Counted from the first letter of the stretch, positions 12,256-22,086 are shown. The stretch is DNA of 64,000 bases from Legionella antarctica (GCF_011764505.1 NZ_AP022839.1:727001-791000); one strand, 5' to 3'. Notes: a model not told the origin generated them from the letters alone. A program made the numbers and translations.

Positions 12256-12970
12256 ATTATCTGAGTTGCTTAAGATATTAAAATTACAAGGCATGTTAGA
12301 TAGGTTGCTAGCCTATGAAGAGTCGAAGCCTTTGGTGAAACTAACTCATTATGAGTGGTTATCTATGCTATTAGAAGCAGAACAAATAACACGCAAAACG
12401 CGTGCTATTAATTATCAACTGAGTGTCGCAAAATTCCCGGTCAATCGTAATTTAAGCCAATTTGATTTTACGCAACATCCTGTTAATGAAGAAGAAATAA
12501 GTTTATTGCACGCAGGGAGCTTTGTTGATGCTGGGCGCAATATTATTTTTGTGGGTGGCACGGGCTCTGGTAAAACGCACTTAGCTATTGCTATAGCAAC
12601 TAATTTAATTAAGCAAGGAAAGCGGGCTTGTTTTTATAATGTTGTTGATCTGGTCAACAAATTAGAACAAGAAAAAAAACAAGTTAATACAGGACGGCTA
12701 GCTAATCGCCTGCAAAATTTTGATGCTATTGTCCTGGATGAGCTTGGATATTTACCATTTTCTGAAGCGGGCGGAGCTCTGTTGTTTCATTTAGTTAGCA
12801 AATTATATGAAAAAACATCATTAATCATTACAACAAACTTAAATTTTGGTGAATGGCCAAAGGTGTTTTGTGATACAAAAATGACCGCAGCCATGCTGGA
12901 CAGATTGACTCATCATTGCTCTATTGTTGAGACTGGAAATGAAAGTTATCGCTTTAAAAATCGAAGCTAA
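12242..12970 (+). CDS. istB: IS21 helper ATPase IstB
   Basis: A 242-residue AAA+ ATPase related to DnaC. It has Walker [11 protein letters not shown] (about residues 102-111), Walker [11 protein letters not shown], and the [15 protein letters not shown] sensor segment typical of IstB. It selects and remodels target DNA for IstA. The start ATG 12242 is preceded by GGAG and overlaps the end of istA, implying translational coupling. It appears intact. Confidence 0.94.
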   Translation: MPFTKLSELLKILKLQGMLDRLLAYEESKPLVKLTHYEWLSMLLEAEQITRKTRAINYQLSVAKFPVNRNLSQFDFTQHPVNEEEISLLHAGSFVDAGRNIIFVGGTGSGKTHLAIAIATNLIKQGKRACFYNVVDLVNKLEQEKKQVNTGRLANRLQNFDAIVLDELGYLPFSEAGGALLFHLVSKLYEKTSLIITTNLNFGEWPKVFCDTKMTAAMLDRLTHHCSIVETGNESYRFKNRS

Positions 12971-13758
12971 AACAGTAAAGTAAATAATCAATGTGATATG
13001 TTTTTGAGGGTCAATTTTGGATGCGGTTTGAGGGTCAAAATTGGATGCTGATTGACACTAAAGGTATCCTATGGGACTGGGAAAAATCTGCGGGTGAATA
13101 TAGGGAATATGGTGCCTCATTCGGTGTTAGCACCAATTCGATGTCTTTTCTTGGTTATTTGGAACAAATGCAGACTTTAAACGACCTTTGCTCTTTAAAA
13201 AGACATCCCAGGTTTGGCTTTGATGTGGAAAGCAAGATAAGCACTGATCAATTAGACGTAACTATTGATGGTTTTATTAAAGAGTATGAGTCAACCATTT
13301 TTGCTCATCCCGAAGATCCTCACGCTATATTGCGGTCTATCATTCTATTTTGTAAAAAATTAGTACTTATTCACCCTTTCAGTGATTGTAATGGACGATT
13401 GTTTTGCAATCTCATTTTAAACCGTGAATTAATTAGAAATGGATTTTCTCCTACATTGCTGGATAACCCCAACCGTATAGATGGATACAGTTTAAATGAA
13501 TCCATATTTGAATTGATAAGAGGGATGGATAGTTTTCAGTTTCTTAAAAAAGAAGGACTGTTTAAGGACACTATAAGGACCAGTAAGCTAATGCAAACAG
13601 AATCTTACCCTATCCAGGATATTTGGAATTTATTTGAACAATCAAAAAATAAGACTGATGGGGTTTCTGGACGTCTTGATCGATATGGCATATTTGTCGT
13701 GCCGAAAGAAGATACTACTGTTATTGAAACAGACAGTTTTAACCACTCGTTATCATAG

Positions 13759-13984
13759 AGGATTCTACTCATTGTTTTGATTGAACGTGTGATATAAAAA
13801 TTTATATGCAAACTGTTAAAAAGCGTAAAATCCTGGATGCTGTTTCATTAAATGAAAAAAATAATGAAATCCAAAATTCTCTGAATTTAATGTAGTGGAA
13901 ATTGTTGTGTCGCACATTTTCTGATAGTCATTATGCCAGGTTTTGTGAACCAATTTTCTAACGCATCCATAGTAAGTGCCCCTG
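13759..13984. other. short interval between fic and the IS4-like element
   Basis: No gene is recognised. The last bases (GTGCCCCTG, 13976-13984) are the left copy of a 9-bp target duplication repeated at 15865-15873. If the IS4-like and IS66-B insertions are removed, this DNA becomes continuous with the IS5-family remnant at 20341 onward, so it may be old transposon debris. Confidence 0.4.
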
Positions 13985-15864
13985 CAGCAGTTCCCGTAAC
14001 CTACTCAACAGTGCGCCAGTACTGCATCCCAACTATTTTATTTCGTAAACTTTTTTGCTATTTTATCTTTAATTTAAAACTGAATGATAGAATGTCCAAA
14101 GATGTTACCAATAAGAAAATTTTTGTCTGCAGTTGGGTTGATCACTGTAGTTCGTAAAGAGTTTCAGAAAATCAAATCTCCCCGTGATGCTGCGCCAGGG
14201 AAAAATGTTATTTCGTTGACGGATTGTTTGATGTCTGCCTTTGCGATGTTTAATCTCAAGTACCCTTCATTACTCCAATTTGATAGGAGTCACCGACTGG
14301 ATCCCCAAGTTCAACATAATTTAGGAACTCTTTATGGCATTGAACAGATCCCTAGTGATACGTACATGCGCGAGCGATTGGATGAAGGAGCCCCATCTAC
14401 TCTGCGTAAAGTCTATAAGCGGTTATTTGCCTTTCTTCAAAGAGGGAAATCCCTGGAATCTTATCGTTACCTAAACGGTCGTTATTTACTGGCTGGGGAT
14501 GGAACTGGATTTTTTGCATCCAATGTAATTCATTGCGACCAATGTTGTATTAAGCATGATCACAAATTATCTGTAGTTTTAACCACAAAGCAATCTATTA
14601 CCGACCTATCTCTGAAAGCACGTAGTTATATTTTAGCTAATCCACTACGAACATATTTTGCATTATGGTATATAGATGACCACAAAAAAATTACTTTGAT
14701 TCCAATTAAAGATATCGATAGTTTGCCTACATTGCTGCATGATAAAAAAATGTATAAGGAATTATCAAAAGAAGTTAAGGCGGAAATAGAGCTGGCCATC
14801 AAATCCTATCATTATGCTCGATTTCCTGACGAGAAGGTCTCGTATTACCACAATATGTATTGCGCAGCCATAGTTCACCCGGATAAAAAAGTGGTTATTC
14901 CATTTGTACCAGAACTTATCATGAAAGAAGATGGCGATACTAAAAACGACTGTGAACGCAACGCTTCCAAACGGTTATATAGGGATTTGAAACGAGAACA
15001 CCCACACTTAAAAGTCATTGTCGTTGAAGACAGCTTGGCTTCAAATTACCCTCACCTCAATGAGCTTAAAAACCTGGATATGCAGTTCATAACGGGTGCT
15101 AAAGAAGGGGATCACAAAGCACTATTTAAATGGCTCAACGAACATGAGTGTATTACTTATGAGCACAAAACAGAAGACGGGGTGACGCACAGTTACCGTT
15201 ATATTAATGGCGCACCACTCAATACAAGCCATTATGATTTTAAAGTAAATTTCATGGAGTACTGGGAAACAAATAAAAAGGGTGGCAAGCAACATTTTAG
15301 CTGGGTCACTGACATAACGATTACCAATAACAATGCTTATGACATTATGCGAGGAGGACGTGCGAACTGGAAAATAGAAAATCCCATATTTAATACACTC
15401 AAAAACCTAAACTACCACTTTGGTCATAATTTTGGACATGGATATAAAAATCTCTCGACCATGCTAGCCTTATTGATGATGCTCGCTTTCTTTGTTGATC
15501 AGGTTCAGGAGCTTTGTTGTAATATGTTCCAAAAAGCACTAAAAATGCGCCAATCAAAAATTGGTCTCTGGGATAAAATGAAACGCCTATTCAGTGAATA
15601 TTTTGTTGATAATTGGAATGATTTATTTAACGCAATTATTCATGGGCAGGAGAAAATCAAACTTAATCCCATTAATACCTCATAGCATCTTATTTTTGAA
15701 CACGGCTATTGTTTTGGTTTTAAATGAGTTTTTGAGTTTTGATAACGATTAGTGCTTGTTTTGCAATCAGATGATTTGTGAATTGCTTGTTGCTGCCCAT
15801 GAGGAATAGATAGGGAATATTCTATTACCTATCGGTGGGGAGAAACTGGTAGCGGGAACCGCTG
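13985..15864 (+). mobile_element. IS4-like element, copy 1
   Basis: The element is 1880 bp with imperfect terminal inverted repeats (left CAGCAGTTCCCGTAACC, right read inward CAGCGGTTCCCGCTACC). It is flanked by the exact 9-bp duplication GTGCCCCTG (13976-13984 and 15865-15873). It is the same length as copy 2 at 16965-18844 and appears identical over the stretches compared. It carries one transposase gene and about 180 bp of non-coding tail. Confidence 0.93.
14084..15685 (+). CDS. IS4-like DDE transposase, copy 1
   Basis: The 533-residue transposase is identical in sequence to the one at 17064-18665. Candidate catalytic acids are in YLLAGDGTGFFAS (about residue 141), VIVVEDSLASNYPHL (about 319) and ANWKIENPIFNTLKN (about 441). 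The last is followed by the Y-x2-H/R-type helix YHFGHNFGHG. This is the arrangement of the IS4/ISNCY group of DDE enzymes. The exact family is uncertain. ATG 14102 could be used instead of 14084. The gene appears intact. Confidence 0.85.
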   Translation: MIECPKMLPIRKFLSAVGLITVVRKEFQKIKSPRDAAPGKNVISLTDCLMSAFAMFNLKYPSLLQFDRSHRLDPQVQHNLGTLYGIEQIPSDTYMRERLDEGAPSTLRKVYKRLFAFLQRGKSLESYRYLNGRYLLAGDGTGFFASNVIHCDQCCIKHDHKLSVVLTTKQSITDLSLKARSYILANPLRTYFALWYIDDHKKITLIPIKDIDSLPTLLHDKKMYKELSKEVKAEIELAIKSYHYARFPDEKVSYYHNMYCAAIVHPDKKVVIPFVPELIMKEDGDTKNDCERNASKRLYRDLKREHPHLKVIVVEDSLASNYPHLNELKNLDMQFITGAKEGDHKALFKWLNEHECITYEHKTEDGVTHSYRYINGAPLNTSHYDFKVNFMEYWETNKKGGKQHFSWVTDITITNNNAYDIMRGGRANWKIENPIFNTLKNLNYHFGHNFGHGYKNLSTMLALLMMLAFFVDQVQELCCNMFQKALKMRQSKIGLWDKMKRLFSEYFVDNWNDLFNAIIHGQEKIKLNPINTS

Positions 15865-15985
15865 GTGCCCCTGCAAAATGAAAGAAGCCTAAAAAGGAGG
15901 AAGCTGTTTAATCAAATCAAGAAAAAACTCTTAATTTTAGAGGTAAAAGTCTCAATTATAAATCATTCTTTGTACTGCTCTGTAT
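15865..15985. other. short spacer between two IS insertions
   Basis: Host or older IS DNA between the IS4-like element and IS66-B copy 1. It begins with the right copy of the duplication GTGCCCCTG and ends with CTCTGTAT (15978-15985), the left copy of the IS66-B target duplication. On the minus strand its frame continues from the IS5-type remnant at 20341 for a few codons, then stops. Confidence 0.5.
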
Positions 15986-16062
15986 GTAAGCGCCAAAGCA
16001 ACCCCATCTACACAGGACAAGTGAATTAACTCAAACTCCTTTAAATTACAAACAAAGGAGAC

Positions 16063-16401
16063 ATGAGTATGAGTTCAAATCGACAGGCCTATTGGTCAGA
16101 GCAAAACAGCCTCTGGGAATCAAGTGGATTAGCGCAACCAAAATTTTGTGAACAACAAGGTCTGGTATATAAGCAATTTGTTTATTGGCGCGGAAGACTT
16201 AATAAAAAGATCTCCGGGAACGCTGAGCCGAAGCTGTTGAAGGTATCAACGACCCCAGCACGTGAACTATCCCAAGTTAAAGCTGCGCCGACATCCTGTC
16301 TGGAAGTTATCCTACCTACGGGTATTAAATTGCACATTAAAACTGAAGCAGACATCAGCAAAGCCAGTGCGCTTATCCAGCTATTAGGCGATGCACGATG
16401 A
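16063..16401 (+). CDS. tnpA: IS66 accessory protein TnpA
   Basis: A 112-residue IS66 TnpA-like DNA-binding accessory protein. It has the helix-turn-helix-like front part YWSEQNSLWESSGLAQPKFC and the WRGRL motif. AAGGAG precedes the start. A second ATG six bases downstream is equally possible. The stop overlaps the start of tnpB (ATGATATC), implying coupled translation. It is the same as the minus-strand copy at 26090-26428. Confidence 0.85.
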   Translation: MSMSSNRQAYWSEQNSLWESSGLAQPKFCEQQGLVYKQFVYWRGRLNKKISGNAEPKLLKVSTTPARELSQVKAAPTSCLEVILPTGIKLHIKTEADISKASALIQLLGDAR

Positions 16402-16754
16402 TATCATTTGACCAGCAGCAGATTTATTTATACAGCCAGCCCATAGATATGCGCAAATCAATTAACGGCTTGAGTTATATTATTAGTGACCTATCGAGCC
16501 ATATAGTACAAGATGGTTCACTGACTCTATTCTATAATCGGGCTCGTGATAAAGTGAAGTTGCTGTACTGGGACAAGAATGGCTTTGTCCTGATTTATAA
16601 ACGTCTGGAAAAAGGCCGGTTTAAAATCATAAAATATGATGAAAATATGGATGTTGCAACACTTGATAACAAGCAATTAAGTTGGTTATTGGCAGGCCTT
16701 GATTATGACCTGATGGCTCAGAATAAAGCCCTTGATTACAGTGGTTTTTATTAA
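16398..16754 (+). CDS. tnpB: IS66 Orf2-like protein TnpB
   Basis: A 118-residue member of the IS66 Orf2 family, recognised by YSQPIDMRKSINGL near the N-terminus, the LTLFYNRARDKVKLLYWDKN core and the downstream KRLEKGRF. It is required for IS66 transposition in known elements, but its biochemical role is unclear. It is intact here, whereas the copy at 24254-26093 is split by an IS3 element. Confidence 0.88.
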   Translation: MISFDQQQIYLYSQPIDMRKSINGLSYIISDLSSHIVQDGSLTLFYNRARDKVKLLYWDKNGFVLIYKRLEKGRFKIIKYDENMDVATLDNKQLSWLLAGLDYDLMAQNKALDYSGFY

Positions 16755-16964
16755 TGAAACGTGTTGGTTTTATTGGGTCAAATGATGGTTTGGCCACTGG
16801 TTTTTTGGTATAATAAGCCCATGAAAAAGACCAATTACATCACTCAAAAAGACTCCAAAACCATGGAACAAATGGTGGCTGATTTACAGCTGAAATTGGT
16901 CGAGTCCGAGAAAAAACACCAAGAACATATTCAATCAAAAGACATTATTATTTCTGCGCTGCAC

Positions 16965-18844
16965 CAGCAGTTCCCGTAACCTACTCAACAGTGCGCCAGT
17001 ACTGCATCCCAACTATTTTATTTCGTAAACTTTTTTGCTATTTTATCTTTAATTTAAAACTGAATGATAGAATGTCCAAAGATGTTACCAATAAGAAAAT
17101 TTTTGTCTGCAGTTGGGTTGATCACTGTAGTTCGTAAAGAGTTTCAGAAAATCAAATCTCCCCGTGATGCTGCGCCAGGGAAAAATGTTATTTCGTTGAC
17201 GGATTGTTTGATGTCTGCCTTTGCGATGTTTAATCTCAAGTACCCTTCATTACTCCAATTTGATAGGAGTCACCGACTGGATCCCCAAGTTCAACATAAT
17301 TTAGGAACTCTTTATGGCATTGAACAGATCCCTAGTGATACGTACATGCGCGAGCGATTGGATGAAGGAGCCCCATCTACTCTGCGTAAAGTCTATAAGC
17401 GGTTATTTGCCTTTCTTCAAAGAGGGAAATCCCTGGAATCTTATCGTTACCTAAACGGTCGTTATTTACTGGCTGGGGATGGAACTGGATTTTTTGCATC
17501 CAATGTAATTCATTGCGACCAATGTTGTATTAAGCATGATCACAAATTATCTGTAGTTTTAACCACAAAGCAATCTATTACCGACCTATCTCTGAAAGCA
17601 CGTAGTTATATTTTAGCTAATCCACTACGAACATATTTTGCATTATGGTATATAGATGACCACAAAAAAATTACTTTGATTCCAATTAAAGATATCGATA
17701 GTTTGCCTACATTGCTGCATGATAAAAAAATGTATAAGGAATTATCAAAAGAAGTTAAGGCGGAAATAGAGCTGGCCATCAAATCCTATCATTATGCTCG
17801 ATTTCCTGACGAGAAGGTCTCGTATTACCACAATATGTATTGCGCAGCCATAGTTCACCCGGATAAAAAAGTGGTTATTCCATTTGTACCAGAACTTATC
17901 ATGAAAGAAGATGGCGATACTAAAAACGACTGTGAACGCAACGCTTCCAAACGGTTATATAGGGATTTGAAACGAGAACACCCACACTTAAAAGTCATTG
18001 TCGTTGAAGACAGCTTGGCTTCAAATTACCCTCACCTCAATGAGCTTAAAAACCTGGATATGCAGTTCATAACGGGTGCTAAAGAAGGGGATCACAAAGC
18101 ACTATTTAAATGGCTCAACGAACATGAGTGTATTACTTATGAGCACAAAACAGAAGACGGGGTGACGCACAGTTACCGTTATATTAATGGCGCACCACTC
18201 AATACAAGCCATTATGATTTTAAAGTAAATTTCATGGAGTACTGGGAAACAAATAAAAAGGGTGGCAAGCAACATTTTAGCTGGGTCACTGACATAACGA
18301 TTACCAATAACAATGCTTATGACATTATGCGAGGAGGACGTGCGAACTGGAAAATAGAAAATCCCATATTTAATACACTCAAAAACCTAAACTACCACTT
18401 TGGTCATAATTTTGGACATGGATATAAAAATCTCTCGACCATGCTAGCCTTATTGATGATGCTCGCTTTCTTTGTTGATCAGGTTCAGGAGCTTTGTTGT
18501 AATATGTTCCAAAAAGCACTAAAAATGCGCCAATCAAAAATTGGTCTCTGGGATAAAATGAAACGCCTATTCAGTGAATATTTTGTTGATAATTGGAATG
18601 ATTTATTTAACGCAATTATTCATGGGCAGGAGAAAATCAAACTTAATCCCATTAATACCTCATAGCATCTTATTTTTGAACACGGCTATTGTTTTGGTTT
18701 TAAATGAGTTTTTGAGTTTTGATAACGATTAGTGCTTGTTTTGCAATCAGATGATTTGTGAATTGCTTGTTGCTGCCCATGAGGAATAGATAGGGAATAT
18801 TCTATTACCTATCGGTGGGGAGAAACTGGTAGCGGGAACCGCTG
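16965..18844 (+). mobile_element. IS4-like element, copy 2, nested in IS66-B copy 1
   Basis: The element is 1880 bp, same ends and orientation as copy 1. The duplication GCGCTGCAC is present at 16956-16964 and 18845-18853. The uninterrupted target can be read in reverse at about 24040-24052, which proves the insertion point. It entered the tnpC coding sequence at codon 48. Confidence 0.95.
17064..18665 (+). CDS. IS4-like DDE transposase, copy 2
   Basis: Identical at protein level to the transposase at 14084-15685 (533 residues), including GDGTGF, VVEDSLASN and WKIENPIFNTLKN. The identity of two copies only 3 kb apart indicates recent local movement or duplication of the element. Intact. Confidence 0.85.
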   Translation: MIECPKMLPIRKFLSAVGLITVVRKEFQKIKSPRDAAPGKNVISLTDCLMSAFAMFNLKYPSLLQFDRSHRLDPQVQHNLGTLYGIEQIPSDTYMRERLDEGAPSTLRKVYKRLFAFLQRGKSLESYRYLNGRYLLAGDGTGFFASNVIHCDQCCIKHDHKLSVVLTTKQSITDLSLKARSYILANPLRTYFALWYIDDHKKITLIPIKDIDSLPTLLHDKKMYKELSKEVKAEIELAIKSYHYARFPDEKVSYYHNMYCAAIVHPDKKVVIPFVPELIMKEDGDTKNDCERNASKRLYRDLKREHPHLKVIVVEDSLASNYPHLNELKNLDMQFITGAKEGDHKALFKWLNEHECITYEHKTEDGVTHSYRYINGAPLNTSHYDFKVNFMEYWETNKKGGKQHFSWVTDITITNNNAYDIMRGGRANWKIENPIFNTLKNLNYHFGHNFGHGYKNLSTMLALLMMLAFFVDQVQELCCNMFQKALKMRQSKIGLWDKMKRLFSEYFVDNWNDLFNAIIHGQEKIKLNPINTS

Positions 18845-20340
18845 GCGCTGCACCATCAGCTCTTTGTATTAAAAAACGCTAAATTTGGCCGAAAAAGCGA
18901 GAAGCTTGAAGAAGACAAACAGCTGGATTTAGGCTTTGATGAAGCAGAACTGTTGAGCTCACAAGATGTTACATCTGAAGAAGTTATTGAAACCAAAACC
19001 ATTACGATTAAAAAGAAAAAACCTGGCCGCAAGCCACTCCCCTCAAACATGCCTTATATCGAGCACATTCATGACATCAATGATGCAGACAAACACTGTG
19101 CTTGCGGTTGTGCCTTAACACACATTGGCAATGAAACCAGTGAGCAACTTGATGTATTGCCTCAAGTCACTTATCGCGTGATTCACATCAGAAGAAAATA
19201 CGCCTGCAAGTCATGCGAAGATACTATTAAAACAGCCAAGCCACCTAAACAACCTTTTCCAAAGAGCATTGCCACGGCAGGTCTTGTGGCAGCGGTCATT
19301 GATGCTAAGTTCAACCGTCATTTACCTCTATATCGCCAAGAGGATATGTTTAAAAGCATGGGCGCTGAGATTAGTCGTACTAATTTGGGTAACTGGGTGG
19401 TAAAAGCTGCCGAGCTGCTCAAGCCCATCGTTGATAAAATGGTGACACAAATACAAAGCTATGATGTAGCCTATGCTGATGAAACCGTACTTCAAGTCCT
19501 TAATGAACAAGGCAAGTTATCAACCAGCACCTCCTACATGTGGCTTTTTGGTGGGGGTCCACCAGATAAGCGCTGTTTTGTTTATCAATATCATTCGAGT
19601 CGCCAAGATGCGATTGCCAAGCAGTTCTTTGATTCGTTTGAAGGCTATCTTCATGCCGATTGCTACAGTGCTTATGTAAATCTTGATAAGTCGCGCATTA
19701 AGCATGTTGCTTGTATGGCGCATGCCAGACGTTACTTTGTTGATATTGTCAAAGCCACTAAAAACAAACCCGGTATTGCTAAATCAGCGGTTGAGTGGTT
19801 CGCGAAACTTTATGCTATTGAAAAGCGCTTAAAAGAAGACAAGGCAACAAATGAGCAAGTTAAACAGGCACGAATGACTGAAGCCAAGCCGATTTTAAGT
19901 GAGTTCAAGCAGTGGTTGTTAACACAACAAAAAACCACCTTGCCAAAGTCGCCACTCGGAAAAGCACTTTTTTATTCAATAAAGCACTGGGATAGTCTCA
20001 CGCAATACATTAATGATGGTCGGCTTGAAATAGATAATAATCGTTCTGAACGCGCCATCAAACCCTTTGTGATCGGGCGGAAAAATTGGTTGTTTAATAC
20101 ATCAACTAAAGGTGCTGATGCTTCGAGTATTCTCTTTTCTCTAGTGCAAACATGCAAAGAGCATAGCGTGGATGTCTTTGCTTACTTTAAATTCGCGCTT
20201 GAGAGTGTCGCCAAATGTAATAATGAGCATGATATTCAACTCTTATTGCCCTACAACGTCAACCCAGAGTTACTCAAGGATCAAAGAATCATTCCTGTTT
20301 TACAGTATGAAGACAAGTAGGTCTTTGGTTTGGCGCTTAC

Positions 20341-20492
20341 CTCTGTATCGATTTTCCTTGGTTTTTTGCGTTCTTTTTTGAAGGGGTGACTGCAAAGCGG
20401 CCTTGTTCTTCTAATCTATCAATAAAGGCCTGTAAATCATATCCCTTATCAGCAAGAACGATGGTATCGCGCTGTTCTTTTAGACGTTCTGC
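20341..20492 (-). pseudogene. IS5-family transposase fragment
   Basis: On the minus strand a short open segment reads AERLKEQRDTIVLADKGYD and then LEEQGRFAVTPSKKN. It matches the central part of IS5-type (IS427/IS1031-like) DDE transposases, in which LADKGYD carries the second catalytic Asp. It has no start. The frame meets a stop just upstream of the segment, and it is cut on the other side by IS66-B copy 1. If that element is removed the frame continues only about 7 codons. A relic. Confidence 0.65.
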
Positions 20493-20702
20493 CTCTGAAT
20501 ATCATTTTTTTAAGTAAAGCTCCATCGATAACTTACCCATAAAAAGTGTCCCTTATTATTGTATTCTTCGGAGGCAACTTGAGCAACCAGTTCAAATTTG
20601 ATTTTTTTGATATTTTTTGATAAAATAAAGAACAACTTGTTCCAATTAATTTTATTTTGATTCGAAATTCAATTAATTCTTATTTTTATAAGGTTAAATA
20701 AA
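20493..20702. other. AT-rich leader of the LRR effector-like gene
   Basis: About 210 bp of strongly AT-rich DNA precedes the 446-residue gene. An AAGG at 20687-20690 serves as a plausible ribosome binding site for ATG 20703. No other frame is recognised. Confidence 0.4.
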
Positions 20703-22043
20703 ATGGGTATAGAAAATTTACTGCAACAAATAAATGAAAATGCGGGAAATCTTTCAGGTAGCACAGTAAAAATTGAGGGAATAAAAACTACAAAAGATGT
20801 TGACCAATTAATTGAATTATTATCAACAGACTCCTTAAAAATGGGTAATTTAAATATTAAAATTGATGATGGAGTTTCTGATTACTTCATTTCAAAATTC
20901 ATAAATATGGAAACCAAACCTGCAATTACAAAATTGACATTATCTGATATCAAATTATCTCACGAAAGTTGGAAAAATTTCTTTGTGGGATTAAAAGGTT
21001 TTAAAGGCTTAAAGGATCTTCATCTTGAAAACAGTAACTTTGATTATAGTAATGATCTCAAGTACTTAGGTGAGTATATAGCTGGCAACCCAACATTAAA
21101 AGAAACCAATCTATGTAGTGATGAAAAAATAGGTGACACAACTTTTGAATCTGGCAGCAAGGCTTCAGAATTACTTAGCTATTTGCAAACAAATACAAAT
21201 TTAATTTCTATTAAATATGGCCATCCGTTTGATGACATACTTAGCACGAATTTAAGTAATGCAATAAAACAAAAACTTGATGCCAATGCCTTAGTAAGCT
21301 TAAATGAAAAAAGAATTTCAGAATCGGTGTCTTTATTAAAGAATGATACCTATTTACTAAAGTTAAGGGGAAAATTAGAGCAATTTGTAATCGCAAGCAT
21401 TGAAGACTCTCTACTTAAAGGCACAGAAAATGAGAGTAAAATCGAATTAGATGTTTACGGTCTACCTATGAGTATTAAAAATATAAATATTGAGCTTGCT
21501 AAACTTCAAGAAAATTTTCATATGGCTATGCAAGATGAAGATTTTAGTAAAGGTAGCCAGATAGATAGAATAAAAAACCTGGGAAAATATTACTATTCGC
21601 AGTATTGTTTAATTGGCGTACTCAATGAAATGTATCAACAGGAGTTGGAAGCAAGCTCACATGATAAGCCTATCTTGCATAATCTTCGTGAAGACTTTCT
21701 TAAAAACTGGAAAGCTGCTGCAAAAATTGAAGATATAAATTTACGAAATCAAAAAATAAATGAAGTAGTCGAAAGTATGTTGCAAAACTGTGGGCACGCA
21801 AAAGGAGAAGTTAAAGATAAGGCTAGCGGAGCCTTAATCAAAAATGCGCTATTGATTCTTAGTGCGATATTGACTTTTGGTATATCCCTAGGTATTTACG
21901 CTGCTGTGACTAAACAATCAAGAGCAGAAAGAGGCAGCTTTTTCTTCAAAGATACTGAATTAAGTGGAAATAAAATTGATGAAGTGAAAAAGAAACTAGA
22001 AGACGTACAAACGGAAGTAAAAAAATACCAAAATAATCAATAA
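20703..22043 (+). CDS. LRR-containing putative Dot/Icm effector
   Basis: A 446-residue protein without a signal peptide. Residues about 45-180 contain leucine-rich-repeat-like units (NLNIKIDDGVSDYFI, ITKLTLSDIKLS, LKDLHLENSNFD, LKETNLCSDEKIGD), resembling ribonuclease-inhibitor-type LRRs. The central part (about 190-380) is helical and coiled-coil-like. A hydrophobic segment near residues 385-408 (NALLILSAILTFGISLGIYAAV) is followed by a charged coiled tail ending VKKYQNNQ. This order, a helical body then one hydrophobic hairpin then a Phe-rich/charged tail, is seen in many Legionella translocated proteins. Effector status is inferred only. It lies between two inverted IS66-B copies and is lower in GC than the surroundings. 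Confidence 0.65.
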   Translation: MGIENLLQQINENAGNLSGSTVKIEGIKTTKDVDQLIELLSTDSLKMGNLNIKIDDGVSDYFISKFINMETKPAITKLTLSDIKLSHESWKNFFVGLKGFKGLKDLHLENSNFDYSNDLKYLGEYIAGNPTLKETNLCSDEKIGDTTFESGSKASELLSYLQTNTNLISIKYGHPFDDILSTNLSNAIKQKLDANALVSLNEKRISESVSLLKNDTYLLKLRGKLEQFVIASIEDSLLKGTENESKIELDVYGLPMSIKNINIELAKLQENFHMAMQDEDFSKGSQIDRIKNLGKYYYSQYCLIGVLNEMYQQELEASSHDKPILHNLREDFLKNWKAAAKIEDINLRNQKINEVVESMLQNCGHAKGEVKDKASGALIKNALLILSAILTFGISLGIYAAVTKQSRAERGSFFFKDTELSGNKIDEVKKKLEDVQTEVKKYQNNQ

Positions 22044-22047
22044 GCCC

Positions 22048-22086
22048 GAGAGTCAGCCCACGGCTCCTCCCCATTGGCTGACTCTC
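22048..22086 (+). terminator. strong stem-loop just after the effector-like gene
   Basis: GAGAGTCAGCC (22048-22058) and GGCTGACTCTC (22076-22086) form a perfect 11-bp stem with a 17-nt loop, starting four bases after the stop codon. There is no T tract, so it may stabilise the 3' end or act with Rho rather than as a classic intrinsic terminator. Confidence 0.55.

Larger units (their letters stand above)
10627..13057 (+). mobile_element. IS21-family element inserted in the fic gene
   Basis: The element is 2431 bp, starts TGTAAATCAGCATGC and ends GCATGCTGATTGACA-like (GGATGCTGATTGACA). Its terminal and subterminal repeats are of the GCATCCAATTTTGACCC type, two at each end, as in the multiple-repeat ends of IS21. 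It carries istA and istB in the usual overlapping order. The flanks CTAAAGGTA at 10618-10626 and 13058-13066 are an exact 9-bp duplication, so the insertion is clean and probably recent. Confidence 0.95.
9753..13758 (+). pseudogene. Fic domain protein (putative AMPylase effector), split by IS21
   Basis: Two frames (9753-10626 and 13067-13758) join perfectly when the 2431-bp IS and one copy of the 9-bp duplication CTAAAGGTA are removed. The result is 521 codons. The C-terminal half carries HPFSDCNGR (His at restored residue 394), the catalytic Fic motif HPFx(D/E)GN(G)R with Cys in place of the first Gly. The following SLNESIFELI region fits the Fic fold. Fic enzymes transfer AMP or other phosphate-containing groups to proteins. 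Several Legionella effectors have this domain. The first 290 residues have no recognised domain and suggest a host-directed or regulatory part. As it stands, only a truncated N-terminal product could be made. The start is uncertain (see 9464-9752). Confidence 0.85.
16821..20320 (+). pseudogene. tnpC: IS66 transposase TnpC, split by an IS4-like element
   Basis: The frame from ATG 16821 runs to 16964 and resumes at 18854 to the stop at 20320. Joined without the nested element and one copy of GCGCTGCAC, it gives 536 residues, the same length as the intact copy at 22577-24187. The C-terminal part has the zinc-binding segment CACGCALTHIGNE/CKSCED and the DDE IS66 domain ending near the IDNNRSERAIKPF block. 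As it stands no full transposase can be made from this copy. Confidence 0.9.
15986..20340 (+). mobile_element. IS66-type element B, copy 1 (carrying a nested IS4-like element)
   Basis: The ends are GTAAGCGCCAAAGC and, read inward from the right, GTAAGCGCCAAACC, with the GTAA terminus typical of IS66. The 8-bp duplication CTCTGTAT flanks it (15978-15985, 20341-20348). Removing the nested 1880-bp element and its 9-bp duplication leaves 2466 bp, exactly the size of copy 2 after its own insertion is removed. It carries tnpA, tnpB and a split tnpC. Confidence 0.93.
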
